NCBI GenBank assembly: GCA_040880725.1
Contig: JBBDHV010000027.1
Span: 1-27,386, forward strand
Source: DATHWB01 sp040880725
Lineage (GTDB): Bacteria > Actinomycetota > Acidimicrobiia > Spongiisociales > ZC4RG35
Reading direction: 5' to 3'
Length of the DNA: 27,386 bases
Part shown: piece by piece, positions 6,344 through 14,033 of the stretch
Numbering within the stretch: position 1 is the stretch's first letter
Layout of the letters: every line of letters begins with the position of its first letter
Translations under genes and position numbers: made by a program
The notes under the pieces: model-generated
Databases searched by the model: none
The model's input: the letters and a program-made list of their open reading frames with translations, nothing else
Told to the model about the DNA's origin: nothing

Positions 6344-7918
6344 ATGACCACCGAACTCGAGATCTACGACACGACACTGCGAGATGGATCCCAACAGGAA
6401 GGCATCTCGCTCACGGTGAACGACAAGCTGCGCGTCGCCCGGCTCCTGGACGATCTCGGCGTCGGATACATCGAGGGCGGGTGGCCGGGCGCACTGCCGA
6501 AGGACGACGAGTTCTTCCGCCGGGCACGGTCGGAATTGAATCTGAAGAACGCCACGCTGACCGCCTTCGGGTCCACCCGCCGTCCCCGGCTCTCGGTGTC
6601 CGACGATCCCCAGTTGGCTGCCCTGCTCGCCGCCGAGACCGAGGTCATCTGCATCGTCGGCAAGGCGTGGGATTACCACGTGCGCGAAGCACTCCGGACC
6701 GACCTCGACGAAGGCCTGCGGATGGTCGGCGAATCGGTGGAGTTCCTCAAGAGCCACGATCGTCGCGTGTTCTTCGATGCCGAGCACTTCTTCGACGGAT
6801 ACCGCACCGATCCGGACTTCGCGGTGGCGGTTCTGCGAACGGCGCTCGAGGCCGGGGCGGAGCGGCTGGTCCTCTGCGACACGAACGGAGGCATGCTCCC
6901 CCATCAGGTGACGAAAACGATTGCCGAGGTGAAAACCGCGCTCGGTGACCCGGCGCTGGGGGTGCATTTCCACAACGATGCCGGGTGTGCGGTGGCCTCG
7001 TCGCTGGCATCGGTCAGTGCCGGGGTGCGGCAGGTCCAGGGCTGCGTGAACGGGTACGGCGAGCGCACGGGCAACGCAGACCTCTGCACGATCATCCCCG
7101 ATCTCGCCATCAAGATGGATCTCCCGGTGGTCTCCGAGTCCCAGTTGGAAATGCTCTCGCCGATCAGCCATCACATCGCCGAACTCGTGAACATCACCCT
7201 CGATCCGCACCGACCGTTCGTGGGAGGCTCGGCTTTCACCCACAAGGCCGGGCTCCACACCTCGGCCCTCGCCCGCCAACCCGATGCCTACGAGCACACC
7301 CGCCCGGAGTTCGTCGGGAACCACACGCGGATGGTGGTGAGCGAACAGGCCGGACGGGCGTCGATCCACTCGAAAGCCAAGGAGCTGGGGCTGGAGATGA
7401 CCGACGAGCTGGCCGTGCAGGTGTTGGAACGGGTGAAGGAGCTCGAACACGAGGGCTACCAGTTCGATGCGGCCGACGGATCATTCGAGCTGCTCGTCCG
7501 GAAGATGACCGGGTGGGCACAGGACTTCTACGAGCTGGAGTCGTTTCGCACGTTCATCGAACGTCGGGCCGATGAGGCGGTCATCGCCGAGGCAACTGTC
7601 AAGCTGCGGGTGAATGGACGGCGCGTCGTGACAACCGGGGAGGGGAACGGACCGGTGCACGCCATCGACCAGGCGGTCCGCGGTGCGCTGCGCACGGCGT
7701 ATCCGGAGATCGACCAGCTGCGTCTCACCGACTATCGGGTCCGGGTGCTCGACTCGTCGGATGGCACCGCCGCCAAGGTGCGGGTGCTGCTCGAGACCTC
7801 GGACCACGACGACTCGTGGGGAACGATCGGCGTGCACGAGAACGTCATCGAAGCGTCCTGGGAGGCGCTGATGGACGGGCTCGTCGTCGGGCTCATGCGA
7901 CGCCGCAACGGGAAGTAG
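6344..7918 (+). CDS. cimA: Citramalate synthase
   Basis: Condenses pyruvate and acetyl-CoA to (R)-citramalate, the first step of the threonine-independent route to 2-ketobutyrate and isoleucine. The 524-residue length fits the two-domain CimA type. The N-terminal TIM barrel starts with YDTTLRDGSQQEG (catalytic R13, metal ligand D14). Metal histidines lie in H208-F-H210-N-D, and GERTGNADL (N244) follows. The C-terminal part (about 390-524) is the LeuA-type allosteric domain that binds the end product. The start ATG 6344 has GGAGG 5 nt upstream; an in-frame ATG at 6305 lies just after the terminator and lacks this signal. It could be confused with 2-isopropylmalate synthase, but EGGWPGALPKDDEFF and the N-terminus are characteristic of CimA. 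Expression is probably controlled by the leader-peptide attenuator. Confidence 0.93.
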   Translation: MTTELEIYDTTLRDGSQQEGISLTVNDKLRVARLLDDLGVGYIEGGWPGALPKDDEFFRRARSELNLKNATLTAFGSTRRPRLSVSDDPQLAALLAAETEVICIVGKAWDYHVREALRTDLDEGLRMVGESVEFLKSHDRRVFFDAEHFFDGYRTDPDFAVAVLRTALEAGAERLVLCDTNGGMLPHQVTKTIAEVKTALGDPALGVHFHNDAGCAVASSLASVSAGVRQVQGCVNGYGERTGNADLCTIIPDLAIKMDLPVVSESQLEMLSPISHHIAELVNITLDPHRPFVGGSAFTHKAGLHTSALARQPDAYEHTRPEFVGNHTRMVVSEQAGRASIHSKAKELGLEMTDELAVQVLERVKELEHEGYQFDAADGSFELLVRKMTGWAQDFYELESFRTFIERRADEAVIAEATVKLRVNGRRVVTTGEGNGPVHAIDQAVRGALRTAYPEIDQLRLTDYRVRVLDSSDGTAAKVRVLLETSDHDDSWGTIGVHENVIEASWEALMDGLVVGLMRRRNGK

Positions 7919-7972
7919 GCCGAGCCTCCACACACTGCGATCCCGCCAGGGCCTGACTTCGGCGAAGCTCGC

Positions 7973-8827
7973 TCATCTGCTCCCGACTGCTCCGCGTGAC
8001 TCGCAGATGTCCAGCGCAACATCGAGGGCCGGAGCCGAGTGGGTGATCCACCCCACGGAGATGTAGTCGACCCCGGTCTCGGCGACGGCCCTCACGTTGG
8101 CTGCAGTGATGTTTCCCGATGCCTCGGTGGTCATCCGCCCGCCGATCTTCTCGACGGCCTGCCGGAGCGTCTCAGGTGCCATGTTGTCGAGGAGAACGGC
8201 GTCGGCTCCTATCTCGAGCAACTCGTCGAGTTGTTCCATCGTGTCCACCTCGACGGCGATCACGACCATGTGGCCGACGGCGCCACGAACCAGCTCCACG
8301 GCCCTCCGTATGCCTCCGGACGCCACGATGTGGTTGTCCTTGATCAGGACCGCGTCGTAGAGACCGAAGCGATGGTTGTGACCGCCGCCCGCACGCACCG
8401 CAGCCTTCTCCAGGGCCCGGAGACCGGGTGTGGTCTTTCGGGTGTCGACGATCCGCGCGCCGGTACCTTCCACACGCGTCACGAGTTGATGAGTGGCGGT
8501 GGCGACACCCGAGAGGCGGCCGATCAGGTTGAGGGCAGTGCGCTCTGCGCTGAGAATTGCCCGGGCCGAGCCGTGCAGCCGGACCACGACTGACCCCGGC
8601 TCCACGACATCGCCCTCGGTTCGCCGAGCGTCCCACTCCACCTGAGGATCGAGTGTCCTGAGCACCTCACGAGCCACGGTGAGCCCGGCGACGACACCGG
8701 GTGCCCTCGCCACGATGTTGGCCTCGATGACAGTCTCGGACCCGATGCAGGCTGCGGTGGTGATGTCGCCGGCACCACCCAGATCCTCGGCCAAGACGCG
8801 GTGCACGAACTCTTGCAGAGGGTTCAT
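7973..8827 (-). CDS. nadC: Nicotinate-nucleotide pyrophosphorylase (quinolinate phosphoribosyltransferase)
   Basis: Converts quinolinate and PRPP to nicotinate mononucleotide, CO2 and pyrophosphate in de novo NAD synthesis. The 284-residue length is standard. Family motifs appear in order: ALNLIGRLSGVAT, DTRKTTPGLR, AGGGHNHRFGLYD, LIKDNH, EVDT, VLLDNM and EASGNI, covering the quinolinate-binding Arg/Lys/His residues and the phosphate-binding loops of the barrel. The start ATG 8827 overlaps the nadB stop by 4 bp, so it is translated as the third cistron of nadABC. It converges on cimA; the 54-bp gap holds no obvious terminator. Confidence 0.97.
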   Translation of the reverse strand: MNPLQEFVHRVLAEDLGGAGDITTAACIGSETVIEANIVARAPGVVAGLTVAREVLRTLDPQVEWDARRTEGDVVEPGSVVVRLHGSARAILSAERTALNLIGRLSGVATATHQLVTRVEGTGARIVDTRKTTPGLRALEKAAVRAGGGHNHRFGLYDAVLIKDNHIVASGGIRRAVELVRGAVGHMVVIAVEVDTMEQLDELLEIGADAVLLDNMAPETLRQAVEKIGGRMTTEASGNITAANVRAVAETGVDYISVGWITHSAPALDVALDICESRGAVGSR

Positions 8828-10332
8828 CGTCTTCCTTCCCTCGATGCTGGAACGAACGAATTTCTCCTCGCCAGGCGGACATCGGACCGGGGATGGTCGG
8901 CACGGAAATGCGCACCGCGAGACTCGGCGCGGACGAGGGCGGCACGGATCATCCAGCTCGCGAGGTCCACGGCGATCCGTCCCGGGACGGTCTTGCGGAG
9001 GGTGGGCTCCATCTCACGCAGTTGGTCTCGGGCGGACTCCAGCCCGGACTGCTCGCGAACAACCCCCACCTCGTTCCAGAGAAGAGCCCGCACCTGGTCG
9101 ATCCCCGTCCGGTCGTCGAAAACGGCGTCGTATGCCGACTCGGGGGCGGTGCCGCCATCGTTCACCGCCAAGGCGTTGAGACCCACGTCCGTGGCGACCC
9201 GGGTGGCGAACACGAGGCCCTCGAGAAGCGAGTTGGAGGCGAGACGATTCGCGCCGTGCACGCCGGTCGATGCGGCCTCGCCCACTACCCAGAGATTCGG
9301 AAGAGAGCTACGCCCTGCATCATCGACATCGATCCCGCCCATGAGATAGTGGGCGGCCGGGCTGATTGGGAGAGGGTCGACGGCGGGGTCGAGTCCTGCG
9401 CCGCCCGCGTGGCGCGTCACAGTGGGGAACTCGTTCACCACGTCGGGTACCGATCTCGCGTCGAGGAACACTCGTCGACCAGCTTGGATCCGGTGCCACA
9501 CGGCCCGAGCCACCACATCCCTGGGTGCGAGCTCGCCTGCAGGATGAGCGTGGACCATGAATCGCTCGCCGGAGTCGTCCACCAGGACTGCGCCCTCTCC
9601 TCTCAGGGCCTCGGTCGCCAGCGGCATGGGATCGACACCGAGGTCCAGGGCCGTGGGGTGAAACTGGACGAACTCCAGGTCGATCAGCCGGGCGCCGGCA
9701 CGACCGGCCATCGCGATTCCCGAACCGTCCACATCCACCGGATTGGTCGTCCGAAGAAACAACCGGCCCAGGCCCCCGGTGGCGAGCACGACCCCGCGAG
9801 AGAGGATCTCGTGGCGGGTACCGTCGGCGGTGGCGGCAACCACGCCGGTCACCTTCCGTCCGTCCCACAGCAGATCGATGGCGGCACAGCCTTCGAGCAC
9901 ATTCACGGTGGAACTCGTCGCAACTGCCTCGCGAAGCGTCCGATTCACCTCCGATCCGATGGCATCGCCCGCGGCGGCAACGATGCGACGCCGCCGGTGA
10001 CCGGCCTCCAGTCCCAATCGGAGCGATCCGTCCGAATGACGATCGAACGTCGCCCCCATCGAAGTGAGCCAGCCGATCGCATCTGCCGAGCGATCGCACA
10101 CGATCTCGACTGCGGCACGTGCGGCGATCTCGCCTGCGACCGCCACCGTGTCCTCGGCGTGCAGCCGCCAGTGATCGCCTTCTCCCAGTGCGGCGGCGAT
10201 GCCACCCTGCGCCAGGGCCGTGGACCCGCTGCCGGAAGCGAGGACCGTTGCCGAGGGCAGACGAAGGGCGGTGGACAGCCCAGCAACGCCCGCGCCGACC
10301 ACCAAGGCGTGGCCGAGCCGAATCCGGTTCAT
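8824..10332 (-). CDS. nadB: L-aspartate oxidase
   Basis: A flavoprotein that oxidises L-aspartate to iminoaspartate, the substrate of NadA. The 502-residue protein starts at ATG 10332, whose ATGA overlaps the nadA stop. The FAD-binding G13-A-G15-x-x-G18 lies in ALVVGAGVAGLS. Also seen are the succinate-dehydrogenase-like segment STALAQGGIAAAL, HPTALDL..PMPLATEALRGEGA in the capping domain, and the C-terminal flavin-binding signature HYLMGGIDVDDAGRSSLPNLW followed by GEAASTGVHGANRLASNSLLE. The reading frame stays open far upstream of 10332 into nadA, but that extension is antisense-free junk in the wrong frame of nadA and carries no family similarity. A soluble cytoplasmic enzyme, middle gene of the nad operon. 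Confidence 0.97.
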   Translation of the reverse strand: MNRIRLGHALVVGAGVAGLSTALRLPSATVLASGSGSTALAQGGIAAALGEGDHWRLHAEDTVAVAGEIAARAAVEIVCDRSADAIGWLTSMGATFDRHSDGSLRLGLEAGHRRRRIVAAAGDAIGSEVNRTLREAVATSSTVNVLEGCAAIDLLWDGRKVTGVVAATADGTRHEILSRGVVLATGGLGRLFLRTTNPVDVDGSGIAMAGRAGARLIDLEFVQFHPTALDLGVDPMPLATEALRGEGAVLVDDSGERFMVHAHPAGELAPRDVVARAVWHRIQAGRRVFLDARSVPDVVNEFPTVTRHAGGAGLDPAVDPLPISPAAHYLMGGIDVDDAGRSSLPNLWVVGEAASTGVHGANRLASNSLLEGLVFATRVATDVGLNALAVNDGGTAPESAYDAVFDDRTGIDQVRALLWNEVGVVREQSGLESARDQLREMEPTLRKTVPGRIAVDLASWMIRAALVRAESRGAHFRADHPRSDVRLARRNSFVPASREGRR

Positions 10333-11297
10333 CGGCCGATCGCGAGCATGCGCTCCACTGCGAGTTGGGCTCGCTCCGCCACCGCTTCGTCGACCGTGAC
10401 CTCGTGGGTCATTGTGCGAAGCGATCGGGCGATGTTCTCGACATCGATCCGCTGCATGTGAGGACACAGGTTGCACGGACGCACGAAGTCGGTCTCGGGA
10501 ACCTCGAGGGCGACGTTGTCGGCCATCGAGCATTCGGTGAGCATCATCACCCGCTCGGGTCTGCGCGCCCGCACCCAGTCGATCATGCCGTGTGTGGAGC
10601 CGACGTAGTCTGCCTCGGCCAGCACTTCGGTCGGGCACTCGGGGTGGGCGATAACGCTCATACCCGGGGACCGATACCGACGGATGTCGTCGGCATTGAA
10701 CCGCTCGTGGACCTCACAGGCACCGTCCCACAGGAGAATCTCGATGTCCGTCTGGGATGCCACCCATCGGCCCAACCACTGGTCGGGGAGGAACAGCACC
10801 CTTGGAGATCCGAGGGACTCCACGACCGAAACTGCGTTTCCCGAGGTGCAGCACACATCCGATTCCGCCTTCACCTCGGCAGAGGTGTTGACGTAGGTGA
10901 CGACGGGGACGCCGGGATGCCGCTCCCTGAGGCGACGGATGTCGGCTGCCGTGATCGATTCGGCAAGGGAGCACCCGGCCTCGAGATCGGGAATCAGCAC
11001 CGTCTTGTCGGGATTGGAGATCTTGGCCGTCTCTGCCATGAAATGGACTCCGGCCATGACGATGACTTCGGCGTCGGTTTCGCGCGCCATGTGCGCCAGT
11101 GCGAGGGAGTCGCCCCGCAGGTCTGCCGCCAGGTGATAGACGGCGGGCGACATGTAGTTGTGTGCGAGGACGATGGCATTGCGTTGGGTCTTGAGCCGGT
11201 GGATCTCATCGAGAATCGGACCCAACGCGTGGCGCTCCGCGGCGGGGAGCACGTCGCTCCCCCGAGTGGACTGGATCGTGGTCACGGTACGGCTCAC
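10329..11297 (-). CDS. nadA: Quinolinate synthase
   Basis: Condenses iminoaspartate with dihydroxyacetone phosphate to quinolinate using a [4Fe-4S] cluster. The 322-residue protein has VLAHNYMSPAVYHLAADLRGDSLALA near the N-terminus, VMAGVHFMAETAKI, and candidate cluster cysteines C109 (EAGCSLAES), C194 (WDGACEVHE) and C275/C278 (CNLCPHMQ). HPECPTEV and GSTHGM are further family motifs. The start is probably GTG 11297; a second GTG at 11285 is possible, and neither has an ideally spaced Shine-Dalgarno. First gene of nadABC; its promoter and two operator-like palindromes lie in the 72-bp gap behind the NrtR-type gene. Confidence 0.96.
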   Translation of the reverse strand: MSRTVTTIQSTRGSDVLPAAERHALGPILDEIHRLKTQRNAIVLAHNYMSPAVYHLAADLRGDSLALAHMARETDAEVIVMAGVHFMAETAKISNPDKTVLIPDLEAGCSLAESITAADIRRLRERHPGVPVVTYVNTSAEVKAESDVCCTSGNAVSVVESLGSPRVLFLPDQWLGRWVASQTDIEILLWDGACEVHERFNADDIRRYRSPGMSVIAHPECPTEVLAEADYVGSTHGMIDWVRARRPERVMMLTECSMADNVALEVPETDFVRPCNLCPHMQRIDVENIARSLRTMTHEVTVDEAVAERAQLAVERMLAIGR

Positions 11298-11310
11298 TCC
11301 CGTTGCTCGC

Positions 11311-11331
11311 TTTTGCTCAGGTTGAGTAAAA
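11311..11331. promoter_or_regulatory. NrtR-type operator 1 (21-bp palindrome)
   Basis: TTTTGCTCA and TGAGTAAAA flank GGT; the half sites match at 8 of 9 positions. The site covers roughly +1 to +17 of the predicted nadA transcript. It shares its core, CTCA-N3-TGAG, with operator 2, centred 32 bp away. Assignment to the neighbouring NrtR-type regulator is inference from position. Confidence 0.7.
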
Positions 11332-11334
11332 GAG

Positions 11335-11363
11335 AGTGTACCTTCTCCTCAAAGTGAGAACAA
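11335..11363 (-). promoter_or_regulatory. nadABC promoter
   Basis: On the minus strand TTGTTC (11363-11358), 17 bp, then TACACT (11340-11335). Predicted transcription start near 11328, giving a leader of about 31 nt before GTG 11297. Both palindromes overlap this promoter, so a bound repressor would block polymerase. Confidence 0.65.
11343..11363. promoter_or_regulatory. NrtR-type operator 2 (21-bp palindrome)
   Basis: TTCTCCTCA and TGAGAACAA flank AAG; the half sites match at 7 of 9 positions. It fills the -35 and spacer of the nadA promoter. Together the two sites give the pattern TTnTnCTCA-N3-TGAGnAnAA. Centres at 11321 and 11353 are 32 bp apart, about three helical turns. Confidence 0.68.
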
Positions 11364-11369
11364 GGTGGG

Positions 11370-12263
11370 TCAGCGCCGCCACAATCCCGGTCCGGCACGC
11401 TCCAGGAGCACCCCCCGACGAAAGCGGTACAGCCGAGCAGGACGCCCTCCGGTGGACGCGGTCCGGCCGGTGTCGTCGACCAAGCCCTGCTGGCTCACCA
11501 ACCGTCGGAAGTTCTGGGTGTGCAGCGTGGTACCAAGCAGGGCCTCGACCACTCCCTGCAGTTGGGCGAGCGTGAACTCGCGCGCCAACAGCTCGAAGAC
11601 CACGGGGCGGTAGGTGAGTTTTCCCCGCAGGCGCCCCAGGGCCGTTGCCGCCACCCGTCGGTGATCCCACGCCATGTGGCGCCCCAACTCGCCCCCGGAT
11701 CGCTCATCCGGATGGTCGAGCGCCCGCTCCCGAACCAGACCGGCTCCATAGAGCAACTCGTAACGATCCAGGACCCGCACCGGATCCCAGGGAGTGCCAT
11801 CCAAACCAAAGGAGATCTGAGCTCGTTCCCGACGCTCCTCGTCCCGGCCCGTCCAGGCACCCAGTCGGGCAGCGATCTCCTCCAACACGGCGGGCCGGCC
11901 GTGCCGATGATCCTCCCAGGGAAGCAGCCGGTACCAGTCGACCCATGTCGCGCCCGGCTGCGGCGGTGCCTCCCGGATCAACGCGAGATACGCCACGCCG
12001 ATCCGACGTCGCCCACCGTCCGAATCGAGGCGGTGCCGGGCGAGATCACCGAAGGTGTACAGCTGCTCCACATAGCCGACTTCGATACCTGTCTGATCGG
12101 TGATCCACCGCCGCAACGCCAACTCCAGCGTGGGGTCCCGATCCCCGAGCGAACCAGACGGGAGGGCCGGTCCCCCCTCCTGGTCGACCGTCAATACTCG
12201 GGGTGTGTCATCGGTCACCGCGACGATCGCGGCTTCCAACGACACCTCTGCCATGTACGCCAT
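11370..12263 (-). CDS. nrtR: NrtR-type Nudix-related transcriptional regulator of NAD synthesis
   Basis: A 297-residue regulator. The N-terminal half is Nudix-like with a degenerate box (SGSLGDRDPTLELALRRWITDQTGI): the catalytic REx2EE glutamates are lost, so it probably senses a nucleotide such as ADP-ribose rather than hydrolysing it. The C-terminal half is the NrtR winged helix: KLTYRPVVFELLAREFTLAQLQGVVEALLG, then TQNFRRLVSQQGLV and GRPARLYRFRR. NrtR proteins control NAD biosynthesis genes, and nadABC lies directly downstream on the same strand with twin palindromes between. The start is uncertain: ATG 12263 has CACAAT 7 nt upstream (leaderless fit); GTG 12281 and ATG 12254 are alternatives. 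It may be co-transcribed with nadABC and thereby autoregulated. Confidence 0.88.
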   Translation of the reverse strand: MAYMAEVSLEAAIVAVTDDTPRVLTVDQEGGPALPSGSLGDRDPTLELALRRWITDQTGIEVGYVEQLYTFGDLARHRLDSDGGRRRIGVAYLALIREAPPQPGATWVDWYRLLPWEDHRHGRPAVLEEIAARLGAWTGRDEERRERAQISFGLDGTPWDPVRVLDRYELLYGAGLVRERALDHPDERSGGELGRHMAWDHRRVAATALGRLRGKLTYRPVVFELLAREFTLAQLQGVVEALLGTTLHTQNFRRLVSQQGLVDDTGRTASTGGRPARLYRFRRGVLLERAGPGLWRR

Positions 12264-12321
12264 GGGCCGGATTGTGGCCACTTCCGAGCTGTGTTGCGTT
12301 CATCGAGGCAGCGAGAGCAAT

Positions 12322-12337
12322 ATAAGTCTTGACTTAT
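12322..12337. promoter_or_regulatory. ArsR-family operator palindrome
   Basis: ATAAGTC and GACTTAT are perfect inverted repeats separated by TT. The right arm overlaps the -35 of the regulator's own promoter. AT-rich palindromes of this size are typical binding sites of ArsR-family repressors; assignment rests on position. Confidence 0.7.
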
Positions 12338-12357
12338 TGAACCTCATCGGTCACCAT
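12329..12357 (+). promoter_or_regulatory. Promoter of the arsR-like/SRPBCC operon
   Basis: TTGACT (12329-12334), a 17-bp spacer, then CACCAT (12352-12357). The ATG at 12365 is 7 nt after the -10, so the message is probably leaderless; no Shine-Dalgarno precedes the ATG. Confidence 0.6.
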
Positions 12358-12364
12358 CGATCCC

Positions 12365-12760
12365 ATGGAAGCGTTCGAAGTTCTCGGCGAGCCGGTCCGT
12401 CGGCGAATGCTGGAGCACCTGGCGACTGGCGGCGAGCTGGCTGCGGGCGGGCTCGTCGCGCTCGTCCAGGACGAGTTCCCGATCAGCCAGCCCGCAGTGT
12501 CCCAACACCTAGGGGCGCTGCGCCGTGCAGGACTGGTCACGGTGCGGCCGGACGGCACCCGACGCCTCTACGCCCTGCGGGCCGAGCCACTCGCTCAGGC
12601 CGAGCGCTGGCTCGCGGACCTGCAGAGCTTCTGGTCACAGCGGCTCGACGCGCTCGAGACCGAACTGGCTCGCGGCCGGCGCAGCGCCGCCCGCACCCAA
12701 GGCCAGGACACACCGGACGACGCGGCGCCCGCCGCAGAACGACCCAGGAGGATGGCATGA
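12365..12760 (+). CDS. ArsR-family transcriptional repressor
   Basis: A 131-residue winged-helix repressor. MEAFEVLGEPVRRRMLEHLATG is the standard opening of the family (FxALxDPTRRxIL), followed by the recognition helix ISQPAVSQHLGALRRAGLV and the wing VRPDGTRRLYAL. The metal-binding ELCVCDL motif of true arsenic or metal sensors is absent, as is usual for the subfamily paired with SRPBCC proteins. The C-terminal tail (about residues 100-131) is polar and low in complexity. It probably represses its own operon through the palindrome at 12322-12337. The stop overlaps the next start by 4 bp (12757-12760). The inducing signal is unknown. Confidence 0.92.
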   Translation: MEAFEVLGEPVRRRMLEHLATGGELAAGGLVALVQDEFPISQPAVSQHLGALRRAGLVTVRPDGTRRLYALRAEPLAQAERWLADLQSFWSQRLDALETELARGRRSAARTQGQDTPDDAAPAAERPRRMA

Positions 12761-13398
12761 AGGACCTACTCGACGAATTGGCGGCCGTGGACCGACAGGT
12801 GTCCGACGGCGAGGTGCCCGCGGGGCCGGCGAAGGTCGTGAGGCTCGCCCGCACCTACGCGGCGCCACCCGAGGACGTGTGGGACGCGCTGACCGACGCC
12901 GAACGGATACCACGCTGGTTTCTGCCCGTGAGCGGAGACTTCCGGGCCGGCGGTCACTTCCAGTTCGAGTGCAACGCCGGCGGCGAGATCCGCGAATGCC
13001 ACCCGCCGCGGCGGCTCCTGGTCACGTGGGTGATGGGACCGACAGGCCCTGCCGACGCTTCGCTCGTGGACGTGCGGCTGTCGGCGACCGACGGCGGCAC
13101 GCGCCTCGAGTTCGAGCATCGCGCCCAGATGCCGCCGGAGATGTGGGACCAGTTCGGACCCGGTGCCGTGGGCGTCGGCTGGGACGGCGGCCTCCTCGGC
13201 TTGGGGCTGCACCTAGCCGGACACGAGCTCGGCCTCACCCCCGACGAACTCGCCTCCGACCCTGCGGTGAGCGAGTTCTACACCGAATCCGCCAAGGCCT
13301 GGGGCAAGGCGCAGCGCGAGGCGGGCGTGGACGAGCCCACGGTGAAGGCGAACGTCGCGGCGACCACCGGATTCTACGTGCCACCGCTCGAAGGCTGA
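12757..13398 (+). CDS. SRPBCC (AHSA1-like) domain protein
   Basis: A 213-residue START/Bet v1-fold protein. VVRLARTYAAPPEDVWDALTDAERIPRWFLPVSGDFRAGGHFQFE is the characteristic AHSA1 opening, with the later strands LLVTWVMG and TRLEFEHRA and a C-terminal helix. The fold forms a hydrophobic cavity for small ligands; substrate and reaction are unknown. The start ATG 12757 has AGGAGG 6 nt upstream. It overlaps the ArsR-type gene by 4 bp; ArsR-AHSA1 pairs are common in actinobacteria and the SRPBCC member is presumed to be the regulated function. Confidence 0.9.
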   Translation: MKDLLDELAAVDRQVSDGEVPAGPAKVVRLARTYAAPPEDVWDALTDAERIPRWFLPVSGDFRAGGHFQFECNAGGEIRECHPPRRLLVTWVMGPTGPADASLVDVRLSATDGGTRLEFEHRAQMPPEMWDQFGPGAVGVGWDGGLLGLGLHLAGHELGLTPDELASDPAVSEFYTESAKAWGKAQREAGVDEPTVKANVAATTGFYVPPLEG

Positions 13399-13469
13399 GC
13401 GCCCCCTGACGAGCGGTTCTGGTCTGCGTTGCGGTTCATTGGTGTAGCGCTGCCCCGCTAAAAAGCGGA

Positions 13470-14000
13470 TCAGGTGGGGAGGCCGAGCATGGTGCGGGTC
13501 ATCCAGGCGGTGGCGCCCCACAGGACTTCGCCTTCGATCTCGTAGAACCAGACCTTGCGGCCCCGCCAATCCTCCCAACGCCAGCCGGCCTCGTCTGCGA
13601 GATCGGCGACTCGAGGCAAGAGGATGCGGTCCACTTCGCGAGGAGACGGCACGAGCGTCGGCTCGACGGCGAGGCGCCCAACGACGGGTACCACCATCAG
13701 CGAGTAGCTCACCGTGTCCACCGAAGGCAGGAAGCCGAGCACCTCGACGGACTCCGGGGGGATCCCCACCTCCTCGTGCGCCTCGCGCAAGGCCGTCGAC
13801 ACGGGGCCGTTGTCGCCAGGATCAGGACGACCACCGGGGAATGCGAGATGTCCGGCATGGGTCGGCATCGTGTCGGGGCGTTTCGTCAGAACCACCCGCA
13901 CATCACCGTGGGAGTCGGTGTAGAGCGGGGCAAGCACTGCCGCCATCGGTACGTCGGACGCCGCCGGTGGATCAGGTCGAAGAACGAGACGATCCCACAC
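13470..14000 (-). CDS. Nudix hydrolase, CoA pyrophosphatase-like
   Basis: A 176-residue Nudix protein starting at GTG 14000. Upstream in-frame sequence runs into the divergent acetyltransferase gene, so longer starts are unlikely. The Nudix box region reads FPGGRPDPGDNGPVSTALREAHEEVGI with the catalytic REAHEE core. The preceding THAGHLAFPGGR segment resembles the CoA pyrophosphatase (NudL/YeaB) family, which cleaves CoA or related dinucleotides. The UPF0035 signature is not verified, so the substrate stays open. A TAGGAT hexamer ends 7 nt before the GTG, consistent with leaderless expression. It diverges from the acetyltransferase across 33 bp. Confidence 0.87.
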   Translation of the reverse strand: MWDRLVLRPDPPAASDVPMAAVLAPLYTDSHGDVRVVLTKRPDTMPTHAGHLAFPGGRPDPGDNGPVSTALREAHEEVGIPPESVEVLGFLPSVDTVSYSLMVVPVVGRLAVEPTLVPSPREVDRILLPRVADLADEAGWRWEDWRGRKVWFYEIEGEVLWGATAWMTRTMLGLPT

Positions 14001-14007
14001 CGAAACG

Positions 14008-14027
14008 ATCCTACGGCCGGATAGGCT
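14008..14027. promoter_or_regulatory. Back-to-back -10 elements in the Nudix/GNAT divergent gap
   Basis: The 33-bp gap holds TAGGAT on the minus strand (14013-14008), 7 nt before GTG 14000, and TAGGCT on the plus strand (14022-14027), 6 nt before ATG 14034. Both spacings put the transcription start at the start codon. No good -35 is visible for either. Confidence 0.5.
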
Positions 14028-14033
14028 GTCGAC

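Noticed and set aside
8893..10461. A 522-codon plus-strand open frame opposite nadB
   Set aside because: Antisense shadow of a well-identified enzyme gene; no motif and no ribosome binding site.
13455..13468. CCGCT-AAAA-AGCGG hairpin between the SRPBCC and Nudix genes as a terminator
   Set aside because: The stem is only 5 bp and no T-run follows on either strand, so termination is doubtful.
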